Shown: positions 16,362 through 25,583 of the stretch, in pieces
How the letters are laid out: the number at the start of each line of letters is the position of its first letter
How positions within the stretch are numbered: the first letter of the stretch is position 1
Origin: Nocardia sp. CY41
GTDB lineage: Bacteria > Actinomycetota > Actinomycetes > Mycobacteriales > Mycobacteriaceae
Length of the DNA: 64,000 nt
Assembly: GCF_009829325.1 (NCBI RefSeq)
Contig: NZ_VUOS01000014.1
Location: forward strand, 1 to 64,000
Reading direction: 5' to 3'
Program-made: the position numbers and the translations under genes
The notes under the pieces: generated by a model
The model's input: the letters and a program-made list of their open reading frames with translations, nothing else
Database searches by the model: none
What the model was told of the DNA's origin: nothing

Positions 16362-17468
16362 ATGCAGCCGTTCGAACCCCAGCCGCCCGACCAGGCGGGC
16401 CGACAGGCCGACCCGTACCCCCTGCAGGGCGGGTGGGTCTCGGCTCAGGACACGCCTGCCGCGTCCTACGGCCAGCAGTACACCTCGGGCTCACATCCGG
16501 CCGCTCCCCCGGCCGGGTACCCGGCGCCGTACGGTTCCTACCCCGGCCTTCCGGTGCCGCCCCCGGCGCCGCCGCAGCGGCAGCCCCGCGGCCTGTCTCC
16601 GTTCGGCATGCCCGCCCGGCACAGCTGGGAGATCCCGATGCTGGTGGTCGTGGTGGTGCTGACCGTGTTCGCGTACCTGATCGCGCTGGTGCTGCTCGCG
16701 ACCGGCAACTTCGACCAGTACGTGCTGGCGTTCGCGGCCGCCCCGCTGCTGCTGTGGTTCGGCCGCGGCATCAACTACGCCGGTCAGCGGGTCAACGGCG
16801 TCAAGATGTCGCCGACGCAGTTCCCCGGGGGCTATCAGATGGTGGTGGACGCCGCCGCCCGCTTCGGCATGGCGAAGGCGCCCGACGCGTATGTCGTGCT
16901 CGGCAACGGCCAGATCAACGCGTTCGCCAGCGGCCACGGCTTCCGGCGCTACGTGGTGGTCTACAGCGATCTGTTCGAAATCGGCGGCGCCGCACGCGAA
17001 CCCGACGCGTTGGCGTTCATCATCGGCCACGAGGTCGGCCACATCGCGGCCGGGCACACGTCGTACTGGCGGCAACTGGGCATGTTCCTCGTCCCGTTCC
17101 TGCCGATCATCGGCAACAGCCTGATCCGCGCGCAGGAGTACACCGCGGACAACCACGGTTACTGCAACCGGCACACCGGGGCCTCCGCCGCCATGGGCAC
17201 CCTGGCCGCGGGCAAGTACATGAACCGGCTGATCGGCTTCGACGAGATGGCCGATCGGGCGGCCGTCGAGAAGGGATTCTTCGTCTGGATGGTGAACGCC
17301 CTGTCCAGCCACCCGGTGCTCACCTGGCGGATGTGGGCGCTGCGCGATCGCAGCAGGCACGGGAAGCTGTTCCTGCGCCCGGCGCCGCCCGCGGGCGCGG
17401 GCATGCCGGCGAGCTACGCGAGTTCCTACGGTCAGGTACCCGCGAGCCCGCCGAAGTCCGTGCTCTGA
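16362..17468 (+). CDS. M48-like membrane zinc metallopeptidase
   Basis: 368 residues from the ATG at 16362; the frame is open further upstream, but that would run into rpiB. Residues 1-85 are a Pro/Gln/Tyr-rich cytoplasmic tail. Two transmembrane helices (about 92-145) precede a peptidase domain with the zinc motif HEVGH (about 224-228). The downstream Glu in E-Y-T-A-D-N (about 259-264) is the likely third ligand. The layout resembles HtpX-type M48 enzymes, which degrade membrane proteins under envelope stress. It diverges from rpiB and converges with the CPWC oxidoreductase gene. Substrate unknown. Confidence 0.75.
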   Translation: MQPFEPQPPDQAGRQADPYPLQGGWVSAQDTPAASYGQQYTSGSHPAAPPAGYPAPYGSYPGLPVPPPAPPQRQPRGLSPFGMPARHSWEIPMLVVVVVLTVFAYLIALVLLATGNFDQYVLAFAAAPLLLWFGRGINYAGQRVNGVKMSPTQFPGGYQMVVDAAARFGMAKAPDAYVVLGNGQINAFASGHGFRRYVVVYSDLFEIGGAAREPDALAFIIGHEVGHIAAGHTSYWRQLGMFLVPFLPIIGNSLIRAQEYTADNHGYCNRHTGASAAMGTLAAGKYMNRLIGFDEMADRAAVEKGFFVWMVNALSSHPVLTWRMWALRDRSRHGKLFLRPAPPAGAGMPASYASSYGQVPASPPKSVL

Positions 17469-17473
17469 CCGAT

Positions 17474-17498
17474 GCGGGTGCCGCCAGGCGGCACCCGC
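17474..17498. terminator. Hairpin between converging genes
   Basis: GCGGGTGCCGCC (17474-17485) and GGCGGCACCCGC (17487-17498) are perfect complements with a one-base centre; a real hairpin would open a few bases for the loop. It serves the peptidase gene and the oxidoreductase gene from either side. Confidence 0.7.
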
Positions 17499-17508
17499 GC
17501 ACAACTGC

Positions 17509-18150
17509 TCAGTCGAACGACGGGTCTTCCGTCCGGGTGCGCTTCAGCTCGAAGAAGTGCGGGTAGGACGCCAGCGCCACAGCGCCGTCCCAGAGCTTGC
17601 CCGCCTCCTCGCCGCGTGGGATCCGGGACAGCACCGGACCGAAGAACGCGGTCCCGTTGATGTGGATGGTCGGGGTGCCGACATCCGGGCCCACCTTGTC
17701 CATCCCCTCGTGGTGGCTCTTGCGCAGCGCCTCGTCGTAGTCGGTGCTCTCCGCGGCCGCGGCCAGCTCGGCGGGCAGGCCGACCTCCGCGAGCGAGTCG
17801 GCGATCACCGCGGCGAGGCTTTCCTTGCGGCTGTCGCGTTCGTACTCGGCGCGGCGGTTGTGGATGCGCGTGCCCATCGCGGTGTAGAGCGGCAACAGCA
17901 CCTTGTCGCCGTGCTCCTGCGCCGCGGCGATCGCGACGCGGACCGGGCCCCAGCCCGTGTCGAGCAGCTCCTGGTACTGCGGCGGCACATCCTTGCCCTC
18001 GTTCAGCACCGACAGGCTCATCACGTGGAACCGGGCTTCGATGTCGCGCACCTGCTCGACCTCGAGAATCCAGCGGGACGTGATCCAGCACCACGGGCAC
18101 AGCGGGTCGAACCAGAAATCGGCGACGTCCTTGGTGACTTTCTCGGTCAC
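17509..18150 (-). CDS. DsbA-fold CPWC oxidoreductase, mycothiol-dependent type
   Basis: 213 residues from the GTG at 18150, chosen because AGAGGAAG precedes it by about 8 bases; the longer frame upstream is basic and lacks a family match. The active site CPWC is at residues 18-21, and the cis-proline loop V-G-T-P-T-I-H-I lies near 165. The helical insertion is that of DsbA-like proteins. There is no signal peptide, so it is cytoplasmic. The nearest relative I recall is M. tuberculosis Rv2466c, a mycothiol-dependent nitroreductase that activates some prodrugs. Divergent from the flavin oxidoreductase gene. Confidence 0.85.
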   Translation of the reverse strand: MTEKVTKDVADFWFDPLCPWCWITSRWILEVEQVRDIEARFHVMSLSVLNEGKDVPPQYQELLDTGWGPVRVAIAAAQEHGDKVLLPLYTAMGTRIHNRRAEYERDSRKESLAAVIADSLAEVGLPAELAAAAESTDYDEALRKSHHEGMDKVGPDVGTPTIHINGTAFFGPVLSRIPRGEEAGKLWDGAVALASYPHFFELKRTRTEDPSFD

Positions 18151-18332
18151 GGGCGGCTTCCTCTCGATCGCATGCGGACGGACGGCGCGCACACTTCGCC
18201 GCCCTACCTCGACCAACCACGGCGGCTCCCGATTCGTTCCCACCCGGGGAGCCGTTTTCCGCCGGCCGCGCGCACGGCGGACAGTAGGGTTGATCGGCAG
18301 GAGCTTGGTTCCCTTCGGAGAAGGAGTCCGCA

Positions 18333-19568
18333 ATGAGTCCTGACCAGCGTTTCGTCATCGTCGGCGGCGGACTGGGCGCGGCCAAACTCGCGGAAGCGTT
18401 GCGCGCCAAGGATTTCGACGGAAGCGTGACGCTGATCGGCGCCGAGGAGCGGCTGCCCTACGACCGGCCGCCGCTGTCGAAGGAGCATCTCGCCGGGAAG
18501 AAGGCGCTGCCGGAGTTCACCGTCGTTCCCGCGCAGTGGTACCGCGACCACCACGTCGAAGTCCGCCTCGGTACCACCGTCACCGGGCTCGACCCCGCGG
18601 CGAAGACGATCACCCTGCCCGACGATTCCACCCTGCCCTACGACAAGCTCGCGCTGGCCACCGGTTCGACGCCCCGGACCCTGCCGATCCCCGGCGCCGA
18701 CGCGCCCAACGTGTACACGTTGCGGACCATCGAGGACTCCGACACCCTGATCGAGCTGTTCAGCAACGCGACGCGCCGGATCGTCATCATCGGAGCGGGC
18801 TGGATCGGCTTGGAGGTCGCCGCGGCGGCGCGGGCGGCGGGCGTGGAGGTGACCATCGTGGAGCGCGCCGATCTGCCGCTGCTGGCGGTGCTCGGGCCGG
18901 AGATGGGTCAGGTGTTCGCCGACCTGCACCGGGCCAACGGCGTGGAGTTCCGGTTCGGCGCCCAGGTCGAGGCGATCACCACCGAGGACGCCATCGCCAC
19001 GGCGGTCGCCAACGGCGTCCGGCTCGCCGACGGCAGCACGATCGAGGCCGACGCCGTGCTGGTCGCCGTCGGCGCGCGCCCGAACGTGGAACTGGCCGCC
19101 GACGCCGGGCTCGCGGTGGACGACGGCGTGCTCGTCGACGAGCGGCTGGCCACCAGCGACGCGGACATCGTCGCGGTGGGCGATATAGCCGCGCAGCGGC
19201 ATCCGGTCCTGAACCGCCGGATCCGGGTCGAGCACTGGGCGAACGCGCTCAACCAACCCGCGGTCGCCGCAGCGACCATGCTCGGCCACGAGGCCACCTA
19301 CGATCGGCTGCCCTACTTCTTCACCGACCAATACGACCTGGGCATGGAATACACGGGCTTCGCCGCGCCGGACGAGTACGCAAAGGTGGTCGTCCGGGGT
19401 GACACGGCGAAGCGCGAGTTCGTGGCCTTCTGGCTGGACGCGGACAACCGCGTGCTCGCCGGGATGAACGTGAACGTGTGGGACGTGACCGACCGGATCA
19501 AGGAACTGATCCTGGCGGGCGATCCGGTCGACCCGGACCGGCTGGCCGACACCACGGCACAGTTGTGA
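18333..19568 (+). CDS. FAD-dependent ferredoxin/rubredoxin reductase-type oxidoreductase
   Basis: 411 residues with AAGGAGT just before the ATG. Two dinucleotide-binding folds are visible: the FAD motif V-I-V-G-G-G-L-G-A-A (8-17) and the NAD(P) motif V-I-I-G-A-G-W-I-G-L-E (about 151-161). The second FAD motif S-D-A-D-I-V-A-V-G-D is near 280. The family feeds electrons from NAD(P)H to ferredoxins, rubredoxins or small redox proteins, often for P450s. No ferredoxin gene is adjacent, so the partner is unknown. It is divergent from the CPWC oxidoreductase, and the two could share promoter space. Confidence 0.85.
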   Translation: MSPDQRFVIVGGGLGAAKLAEALRAKDFDGSVTLIGAEERLPYDRPPLSKEHLAGKKALPEFTVVPAQWYRDHHVEVRLGTTVTGLDPAAKTITLPDDSTLPYDKLALATGSTPRTLPIPGADAPNVYTLRTIEDSDTLIELFSNATRRIVIIGAGWIGLEVAAAARAAGVEVTIVERADLPLLAVLGPEMGQVFADLHRANGVEFRFGAQVEAITTEDAIATAVANGVRLADGSTIEADAVLVAVGARPNVELAADAGLAVDDGVLVDERLATSDADIVAVGDIAAQRHPVLNRRIRVEHWANALNQPAVAAATMLGHEATYDRLPYFFTDQYDLGMEYTGFAAPDEYAKVVVRGDTAKREFVAFWLDADNRVLAGMNVNVWDVTDRIKELILAGDPVDPDRLADTTAQL

Positions 19569-19674
19569 TGTGGATCACCAACACGACGTGTCGAATCCGT
19601 GCGCTGGGCTCCGACCTCTTCGCGAGCGCTACCGGAGCGCTCCACGCGACCGAACGCACGAGAGGAAACGAATC

Positions 19675-20076
19675 GTGAAGTACATGCTGCTGAAGACCTA
19701 CGGACCCACCGCGTACTGCGACACACCGATCAACGAATGGTCCCCGGAAGAGATCCAAGCGCACATAGACTTCCAGCGCGCGCTGGGTGCGCAGCTCGCC
19801 GAGGCGGGCGAGCTGGTGGACGCGCAGGGTTTGGCCGGGCCGGAAGAGGCGCGGATCGTCAGTTCGGACGGTCGATCGGCGCCGGTGGTCACCGACGGGC
19901 CGTTCCCGGAGACCAAAGAGTTCTTGGCCGGATACTGGATCGTCGACGTGGACAGTCCCGAACGGGCCTACGAGATCGCCGCGCAGGCCTCCGCCGCACC
20001 CGGCCCCGGCGGTAAACCGATCGGCGAGTACATCGAAGTGCGCGCGGTGATGGGCGCCCCCGCCACCGAGCAATGA
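19675..20076 (+). CDS. YCII/DGPF-domain protein paired with the ECF sigma factor
   Basis: 133 residues from a GTG preceded by AGAGGAAA. The start M-K-Y-M-L-L-K-T-Y, the V-T-D-G-P-F-P-E-T-K-E segment and the ferredoxin-like length are those of YCII-related (DGPF) proteins. Its stop overlaps the sigma factor start by four bases (ATGA). DGPF genes beside ECF42-type sigma factors are a known arrangement in actinobacteria, where they are thought to be targets or partners. The biochemical role is unknown. Confidence 0.85.
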   Translation: MKYMLLKTYGPTAYCDTPINEWSPEEIQAHIDFQRALGAQLAEAGELVDAQGLAGPEEARIVSSDGRSAPVVTDGPFPETKEFLAGYWIVDVDSPERAYEIAAQASAAPGPGGKPIGEYIEVRAVMGAPATEQ

Positions 20077-21338
20077 GCGACCGGCGTGCGGTGCCCGACG
20101 ACACACCGCTCCCGGCGAGCACCGAGGACCTGCTGCGCGCACTGGCGCCGCAGGTCCTCGGAACGCTCGTCCGCCGGTTCGGCGACTTCGACACCGCCGA
20201 GGACGCGTTGCAGGAAGCGCTGCTGGCGGCCGCGACCCAGTGGCCGCGGGAAGGCCTGCCGGACAATCCGCGGGCCTGGCTGGTCCAGGTCGCGCAACGT
20301 CGCATGGCCGACGCCGTGCGCGCGGAGGTGGCGCGGCGGCGCAGGGAGACCGCGGCCTTCGACCGCGAAGTGATCGACGCCGTCTCGGTGGACCACGACG
20401 ACACGCTCACCATGCTGTTCCTGTGCTGTCATCCGGCGCTGTCGCCCGCCGCGGCCATCGCGCTGACCCTGCGGGCGGTGGGCGGACTCGGCACCGAACA
20501 GATCGCCCGCGCCTTCCTGTTGCCGGAACCGACTATGGCGCAACGGATCACGCGGGCGAAGAAGAAGCTGGCCACGGTCGAGCGTCCCTTCGCGCAGCCG
20601 GGTGACCGGCACTGGCGGGAACGGCTCGGCGCGGTCCTGCACGTGCTGTACCTGATCTTCACCGAGGGCCACACCAGCAGTTCCGGACTCGCGTTGCAGC
20701 GGACCGATCTGTCCGACGAGGCGATCCGGCTCACCAGGACCGTGCACCGGCTGCTGCCCGACGACTCCGAGGTCACCGGCCTGCTCGCGTTGATGCTGCT
20801 CACCGACGCCCGCCGCACGGCACGCACCGGCGCGCACGGCGAACTCATCCCGCTGGCCGAACAGCGTCGCGCGCTGTGGGATCGGGCGCTGATCACCGAA
20901 GGGACGACCCTCGTCACCGGCACGCTCGCGGGCGGACTGCGCGGCCCTTATCAGATCCAGGCGGCCATCGCGGTTCTGCACGCGCAGGCGCCGCGGGCCG
21001 AGGACACCCAGTGGACCGAGATCCTCGCGCTCTACGAGCGGCTCGAACAGCTGTCGGACAATCCGATGGTGACGCTCAACCGGACGGTGGCGACGGCGAT
21101 GGTGTCGGGCCCCGAAGCCGGTCTCGCACTGACCGAGACGCTCGACGAGCGGCTGCCGGGCACCCACCGGCTCGACGCCGTACGCGGACACCTGCACGAG
21201 ATGGCCGGCGCGGTGGACGCGGCCATCGGTTGCTACACCAGCGCCGCCGCCCGCACGACGAGCGTGCCCGAGCGCGACTATCTCACCATTCGCGCGGCAC
21301 GGTTGCGCCACGAAGCGAATGCGAATCTCGCGGGGTGA
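20073..21338 (+). CDS. ECF sigma factor with long C-terminal domain (ECF42-like)
   Basis: 421 residues. Region 2 lies at about 20-90 (core-binding helix with F-G-D-F-D-T-A-E-D-A-L-Q-E-A) and region 4 at about 125-180 (L-T-L-R-A-V-G-G-L-G-T-E-Q-I-A-R-A-F-L). The remaining 240 or so residues are helical and TPR-like, as in ECF42 sigma factors, which have no cognate anti-sigma gene. Translational overlap with the YCII gene confirms the pairing. It presumably directs RNA polymerase to its own operon. The inducing signal is not visible. Confidence 0.85.
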   Translation: MSDRRAVPDDTPLPASTEDLLRALAPQVLGTLVRRFGDFDTAEDALQEALLAAATQWPREGLPDNPRAWLVQVAQRRMADAVRAEVARRRRETAAFDREVIDAVSVDHDDTLTMLFLCCHPALSPAAAIALTLRAVGGLGTEQIARAFLLPEPTMAQRITRAKKKLATVERPFAQPGDRHWRERLGAVLHVLYLIFTEGHTSSSGLALQRTDLSDEAIRLTRTVHRLLPDDSEVTGLLALMLLTDARRTARTGAHGELIPLAEQRRALWDRALITEGTTLVTGTLAGGLRGPYQIQAAIAVLHAQAPRAEDTQWTEILALYERLEQLSDNPMVTLNRTVATAMVSGPEAGLALTETLDERLPGTHRLDAVRGHLHEMAGAVDAAIGCYTSAAARTTSVPERDYLTIRAARLRHEANANLAG

Positions 21339-21421
21339 AGGTGGCTTCCGATGCTCCCGCGACGCGCCGGGCAGTAACGGGCGAGGACGCTCGTCGATCG
21401 CGGCGGGGCAGACTACGCGGT

Positions 21422-21898
21422 GTGGCAGGCAAACACAGTGCGGGAGTCCTTCTCTTCCGCCGGACCCCGGACCGCGCCGTCGAGATGTTGCTCGGGCATA
21501 TGGGCGGTCCGTTCTGGGCGCGAAAAGACCTGGGCGCTTGGTCGATTCCGAAGGGCGAGTACGAGCCGGAGGCCGAGGACGCGCGGACGGCGGCGCGCCG
21601 CGAGTTCACCGAGGAACTCGGACTGCCGGTCCCCGACGGCGCGTGGCTGCCGCTGGGCGAGACGCGCTACAGCGGCGGCAAGAAGATTCTCACCGTCTGG
21701 GCCGTCGAAGGCGACCTCGACCCCGCCGCCGTGGTGCCGGGAACCTTCGAGCTCGAATGGCCGCCGCGCTCCGGCCGGTTCGCGCAGTTCCCGGAGATCG
21801 ACCGCGTGGAGTGGTTCGACGCGCCCACCGCGCGGGCGAAGCTGGTCGCCGGGCAGCGGCCCTGCGTGGACCGGCTGGCCGAGTTGCTCGGGGAATGA
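21422..21898 (+). CDS. Nudix hydrolase
   Basis: 158 residues from a GTG at 21422. A GTG at 21335 overlapping the sigma factor stop is an alternative that adds 29 residues. The Nudix box reads G-E-Y-E-P-E-A-E-D...R-E-F-T-E-E-L-G, with one residue more than the textbook spacing between the first Gly and the Glu. The catalytic REFTEEL core is intact. The S-I-P-K-G-E-Y lead-in is shared with a branch of small actinobacterial Nudix proteins. Substrate unknown; no ribosome binding site is clear for either start. Confidence 0.75.
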   Translation: MAGKHSAGVLLFRRTPDRAVEMLLGHMGGPFWARKDLGAWSIPKGEYEPEAEDARTAARREFTEELGLPVPDGAWLPLGETRYSGGKKILTVWAVEGDLDPAAVVPGTFELEWPPRSGRFAQFPEIDRVEWFDAPTARAKLVAGQRPCVDRLAELLGE

Positions 21899-21901
21899 CC
21901 G

Positions 21902-22738
21902 TCAGCGCGGCACGCCGGCCCAGGCGCGGCCGGTGATGAGTTCGTAGGCCTCGACGTACTTCTGGCGCGTCGCGTCGACGACCTCCGCCGGGATCTCCGG
22001 GCCGGGCGCCTCCTTGTTCCAGCCCGTGGAGGTGGACCAGTCGCGGACGAACTGCTTGTCGAAAGAGCGCTGCGCGCGGCCGGGCTCCCACTCGTCGGCG
22101 GGCCAGAACCGCGACGAATCGGAGGTCAGCACTTCGTCGCCGAGGGTGAGCACGTCTCCGTCCCAGCCGAATTCGACCTTGGTGTCGGCGACGATGACAC
22201 CGCGTTCGGCGGCATGCGCGGCGCCTTGGGCGTAGATGTGCAGGGTCAGTTCGCGCAGCCGCTCCGCGATCTCGCGCCCCTCCTGGTTCACCACGTCCGC
22301 GAAGGTGATCGACTCGTCGTGCCCCTCGGACGCTTTGGTGGTCGGCGTGAAGATCGGCTCCGGCAGCTTGTCGCCCTCGCGCAGCCCGGGCGGCAGCTCG
22401 ACACCGGACACCGAGCCCGTCCGCCGGTATTCCACCAGCCCCGAACCGGTCAGGTAGCCGCGCGCGATGCACTCCACCTGGACCATCTTCAGCGGCTTGA
22501 CCCGGATGCCGCGACCGGCGAACTCGGCGGGCACGTCGGTGGCGGAGACCACGTGGTTGGGCACATCGGTGAAGTACTCGAACCACCAGTTCGACAGCTG
22601 GGTCAGCAGCGCACCCTTGTCCGGGATCGGCGTCGGCAGCACCACGTCGTAGACCGACACACGGTCGGAGGCGACCAGCAGCAGCGTGTCGCCGTCCTCG
22701 TACAGGTCACGCACCTTCCCGGCGTGCACATGCTTCAA
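21902..22738 (-). CDS. purC: SAICAR synthase (purine biosynthesis)
   Basis: 278 residues from a TTG at 22738. GGAGG lies exactly 7 bases before that TTG and no ATG or GTG is better placed; the frame upstream is an arginine-rich shadow. The protein begins K-H-V-H-A-G-K-V-R-D-L-Y, the nucleotide-binding glycine loop of PurC, and contains L-L-V-A-S-D-R-V-S-V-Y-D, K-M-V-Q-V-E-C-I-A-R-G-Y and I-V-A-D-T-K-V-E-F-G, all family signatures. It joins CAIR and aspartate using ATP. It is divergent from pepN. Confidence 0.95.
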   Translation of the reverse strand: MKHVHAGKVRDLYEDGDTLLLVASDRVSVYDVVLPTPIPDKGALLTQLSNWWFEYFTDVPNHVVSATDVPAEFAGRGIRVKPLKMVQVECIARGYLTGSGLVEYRRTGSVSGVELPPGLREGDKLPEPIFTPTTKASEGHDESITFADVVNQEGREIAERLRELTLHIYAQGAAHAAERGVIVADTKVEFGWDGDVLTLGDEVLTSDSSRFWPADEWEPGRAQRSFDKQFVRDWSTSTGWNKEAPGPEIPAEVVDATRQKYVEAYELITGRAWAGVPR

Positions 22739-22946
22739 CGTCGAGCCTCCGAATCCGTGCTGATGAACCGTGCTGTACCAGGCACAATACCGCCGGCCCC
22801 GAGCGCGGCCGTCGCGCCGTCCGCCGTCCCGGCGCGGAGGGGCCGGCGGACATCGGGGTTTCTCGGGAAAGTCCCGCGCGGCCCGCCGGACCGAAGTGGC
22901 ATTGTGGGTGTCGCCCGTGCCAGTTCTTCGACCCCGAAGGAGCCTT

Positions 22947-25529
22947 ATGTCCGCACCCAACCTCACTCGCGACCAGGCGATCGAACGCGCCGCGACGGTG
23001 TCGGTCGAGAACTACCGCGTCGAGCTGGACCTCACCGACGGCGCGGGCGCCCCGGGCGAGCAGACCTTCTTCTCCCGCAGCACCGTCACCTTCACCGCGA
23101 CGCCGGGCGCGAGCACGTTCATCGACATCGTGGCGCGCGGCGTGCGCTCCGCGGTGCTCAACGGCACCGCACTGGACGTCTCCGGCTACGACGAGTCGAC
23201 CGGGATCACGCTGACCGACTTGGCCGAGCGCAACGAGCTGGTGGTGGAGGCCGACTGCGAGTACTCGCACACCGGCGAGGGCCTGCACCGGTTCGTCGAC
23301 CCCACCGACGACGCCGTGTACCTGTACTCGCAGTTCGAGACGGCCGATGCCAAGCGGATGTTCGCCTGCTTCGACCAGCCCGACCTCAAAGCCACCTTCG
23401 ATCTCGCGGTCACCGCACCGGAGGACTGGCAGGTGATCTCCAACGCCGCCGTAGCGCAGACCGTCGCGCCGGAGCCGGGCAAGCACGTCTTCCGCACCAC
23501 CCCGCGGATGAGCACCTACCTGGTCGCGCTCATCGCGGGTCCCTACGCGCAGTGGACCGACGTCTACACCGACGATCACGGCGACATCCCCCTCGGTATC
23601 TACTGCCGCGCCTCGCTGGCCGACTACATGGACGCCGAGCGACTGTTCACCGAGACCAAGCAGGGTTTCGGCTTCTACCACCGCAACTTCGGCGTCCCGT
23701 ACGCGTTCGGCAAGTACGACCAGCTGTTCGTCCCGGAGTTCAACGCGGGCGCGATGGAGAACGCGGGCGCGGTGACCTTCCTGGAGGACTACGTCTTCCG
23801 GTCCAAGGTCACCCGGGCGTCCTACGAGCGCCGCGCCGAGACCGTGCTGCACGAGATGGCGCACATGTGGTTCGGCGACCTGGTCACCATGAAGTGGTGG
23901 GACGATCTGTGGCTGAATGAGTCGTTCGCCACCTTCGCCTCGGTACTGTGCCAGTCAGAGGCCACCGAATACGCCAACGCCTGGACCACGTTCGCGAACG
24001 TGGAGAAGTCCTGGGCCTACCGGCAGGACCAGCTGCCTTCCACGCACCCGATCGCCGCGGACATCCCCGACCTCGCCGCGGTCGAGGTGAACTTCGACGG
24101 CATCACCTACGCCAAGGGCGCCAGCGTCTTGAAGCAGCTGGTCGCCTACGTCGGCCTGGAGCCGTTCCTGGCCGGTCTGCGCGCGTACTTCGCCGACCAC
24201 GCCTACGGCAACGCCACCTTCGACGATCTGCTGTCGGCGCTGGAGAAGTCGTCCGGACGCGACCTGTCCACCTGGGGCGCGCAGTGGCTCAAGACCACCG
24301 GGCTGAACATCCTGCGCCCGGAGTTCGAAGTCGACGACGACGGGAAGTTCAGCTCGTTCGCGGTGGTACAGGAGGGCGCGCAGCCGGGCGCGGGCGAGCG
24401 GCGCGTGCACCGTCTGGCGATCGGCGTGTACGACGAGCGGGACGGAAAGCTGGTGCGCACCGAGCGGGTCGAGCTCGACCTCGAGGCCGCCGAGCGCACC
24501 GAGGTGCCCGCGCTGATCGGCGTGCCGCGCGGCCAGTTCGTCCTGGTCAACGACGACGACCTCACCTACTGCTCGATCCGTCTGGACCCCGATTCGCTCG
24601 ATGTGCTGGTCAACCGCATCGCCGACATCGCGGAGCCGCTGCCGCGCACGCTGGCTTGGTCGGCGGCCTGGGAGATGACGCGGCAAGCCGAGTTCCGCGC
24701 CCGCGATTTCGTCGCGCTGGTCGAGCGGGGTGTCGGCGCGGAGAGCGAGATCGGCGTGGTGCAGCGGCTGCTGATGCAAGCCAATACCGCGCTGAGCAGT
24801 TACGCCGATCCGGAATGGGCCGCGACCACCGGCTGGCCGGAATTCGCCAATCGGCTGCTGGAGCTGGCGCGTGAGGCGGAGCCGGGTTCGGACCACCAGC
24901 TGGCCTTCGTCAACGCGCTGACCGGCGCGAAGTTGTCGGCCTGGCACACCGAGGTGCTCGGTGAACTGCTCGACGGCGACCCGGCCAAGGTCGGGCTGCC
25001 CGGCCTGGTGATCGATACCGACTTGCGATGGCGGATCGTCTCGGCACTCGCCGCGGCGGGCGAATTGGACGCCGACGGCCTGGACACGCCGGTCATCGAC
25101 CAGGAACTGGCCAACGACCCCACGGCCGCGGGCAAGCGGCAAGCGGCCGCCGCGGCGACGGCGCGTCCGATCGCCGAGGTGAAGGAGCAGGCGTGGGCGA
25201 CAGTGATGGGCGACGACACGGTGCCCAACATCACCGCTCGCTCGATCGTCGGCGGCTTCGCGCCCGCCGGTCAGGGTGAGTTGCTCACTCCCTACGTGGA
25301 GCGGTACTTCGCGGAGGTTCCCGGCGTCTGGGAGCGGCGCTCCAGCGAGGTCGCCCAGACCGTGGTGGTCGGCCTCTACCCGCACTGGGCGATCAGCGAG
25401 GACGCGGTGGCCGTCGCCGACAAGTTCCTCGCCGGCGACCACCCTCCGGCGCTGCGCCGCCTGGTCAGCGAGGGCAAGGCGGGCATCGAACGCTCGCTGC
25501 GCGCCCGCGCGTTCGACGCACAGCCGTGA
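22947..25529 (+). CDS. pepN: Aminopeptidase N (M1 family)
   Basis: 860 residues; AAGGAG precedes the ATG at 22947. The N-terminal beta domain is followed by the catalytic domain with the exopeptidase motif GAMEN (about 268-272), the zinc motif HEMAH (302-306) and the third ligand in W-L-N-E-S-F (about 325). The C-terminal half is the helical ERAP1-like superhelix. It removes N-terminal residues from peptides in the cytoplasm. Length and motifs match actinobacterial PepN (Rv2467-like). It ends at a strong hairpin facing the converging gene pair. Confidence 0.95.
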   Translation: MSAPNLTRDQAIERAATVSVENYRVELDLTDGAGAPGEQTFFSRSTVTFTATPGASTFIDIVARGVRSAVLNGTALDVSGYDESTGITLTDLAERNELVVEADCEYSHTGEGLHRFVDPTDDAVYLYSQFETADAKRMFACFDQPDLKATFDLAVTAPEDWQVISNAAVAQTVAPEPGKHVFRTTPRMSTYLVALIAGPYAQWTDVYTDDHGDIPLGIYCRASLADYMDAERLFTETKQGFGFYHRNFGVPYAFGKYDQLFVPEFNAGAMENAGAVTFLEDYVFRSKVTRASYERRAETVLHEMAHMWFGDLVTMKWWDDLWLNESFATFASVLCQSEATEYANAWTTFANVEKSWAYRQDQLPSTHPIAADIPDLAAVEVNFDGITYAKGASVLKQLVAYVGLEPFLAGLRAYFADHAYGNATFDDLLSALEKSSGRDLSTWGAQWLKTTGLNILRPEFEVDDDGKFSSFAVVQEGAQPGAGERRVHRLAIGVYDERDGKLVRTERVELDLEAAERTEVPALIGVPRGQFVLVNDDDLTYCSIRLDPDSLDVLVNRIADIAEPLPRTLAWSAAWEMTRQAEFRARDFVALVERGVGAESEIGVVQRLLMQANTALSSYADPEWAATTGWPEFANRLLELAREAEPGSDHQLAFVNALTGAKLSAWHTEVLGELLDGDPAKVGLPGLVIDTDLRWRIVSALAAAGELDADGLDTPVIDQELANDPTAAGKRQAAAAATARPIAEVKEQAWATVMGDDTVPNITARSIVGGFAPAGQGELLTPYVERYFAEVPGVWERRSSEVAQTVVVGLYPHWAISEDAVAVADKFLAGDHPPALRRLVSEGKAGIERSLRARAFDAQP

Positions 25530-25535
25530 ACGAAA

Positions 25536-25569
25536 CCGGCGCGTCCACCCGGTCGGGTGGACGCGCCGG
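25536..25569. terminator. Hairpin between pepN and the converging gene
   Basis: CCGGCGCGTCCACCC (25536-25550), loop GGTC, and GGGTGGACGCGCCGG (25555-25569): a 15-bp perfect stem with no U-run, as is common in high-G+C genomes. Confidence 0.8.
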
Positions 25570-25583
25570 CGCGGCGTTTCCTA

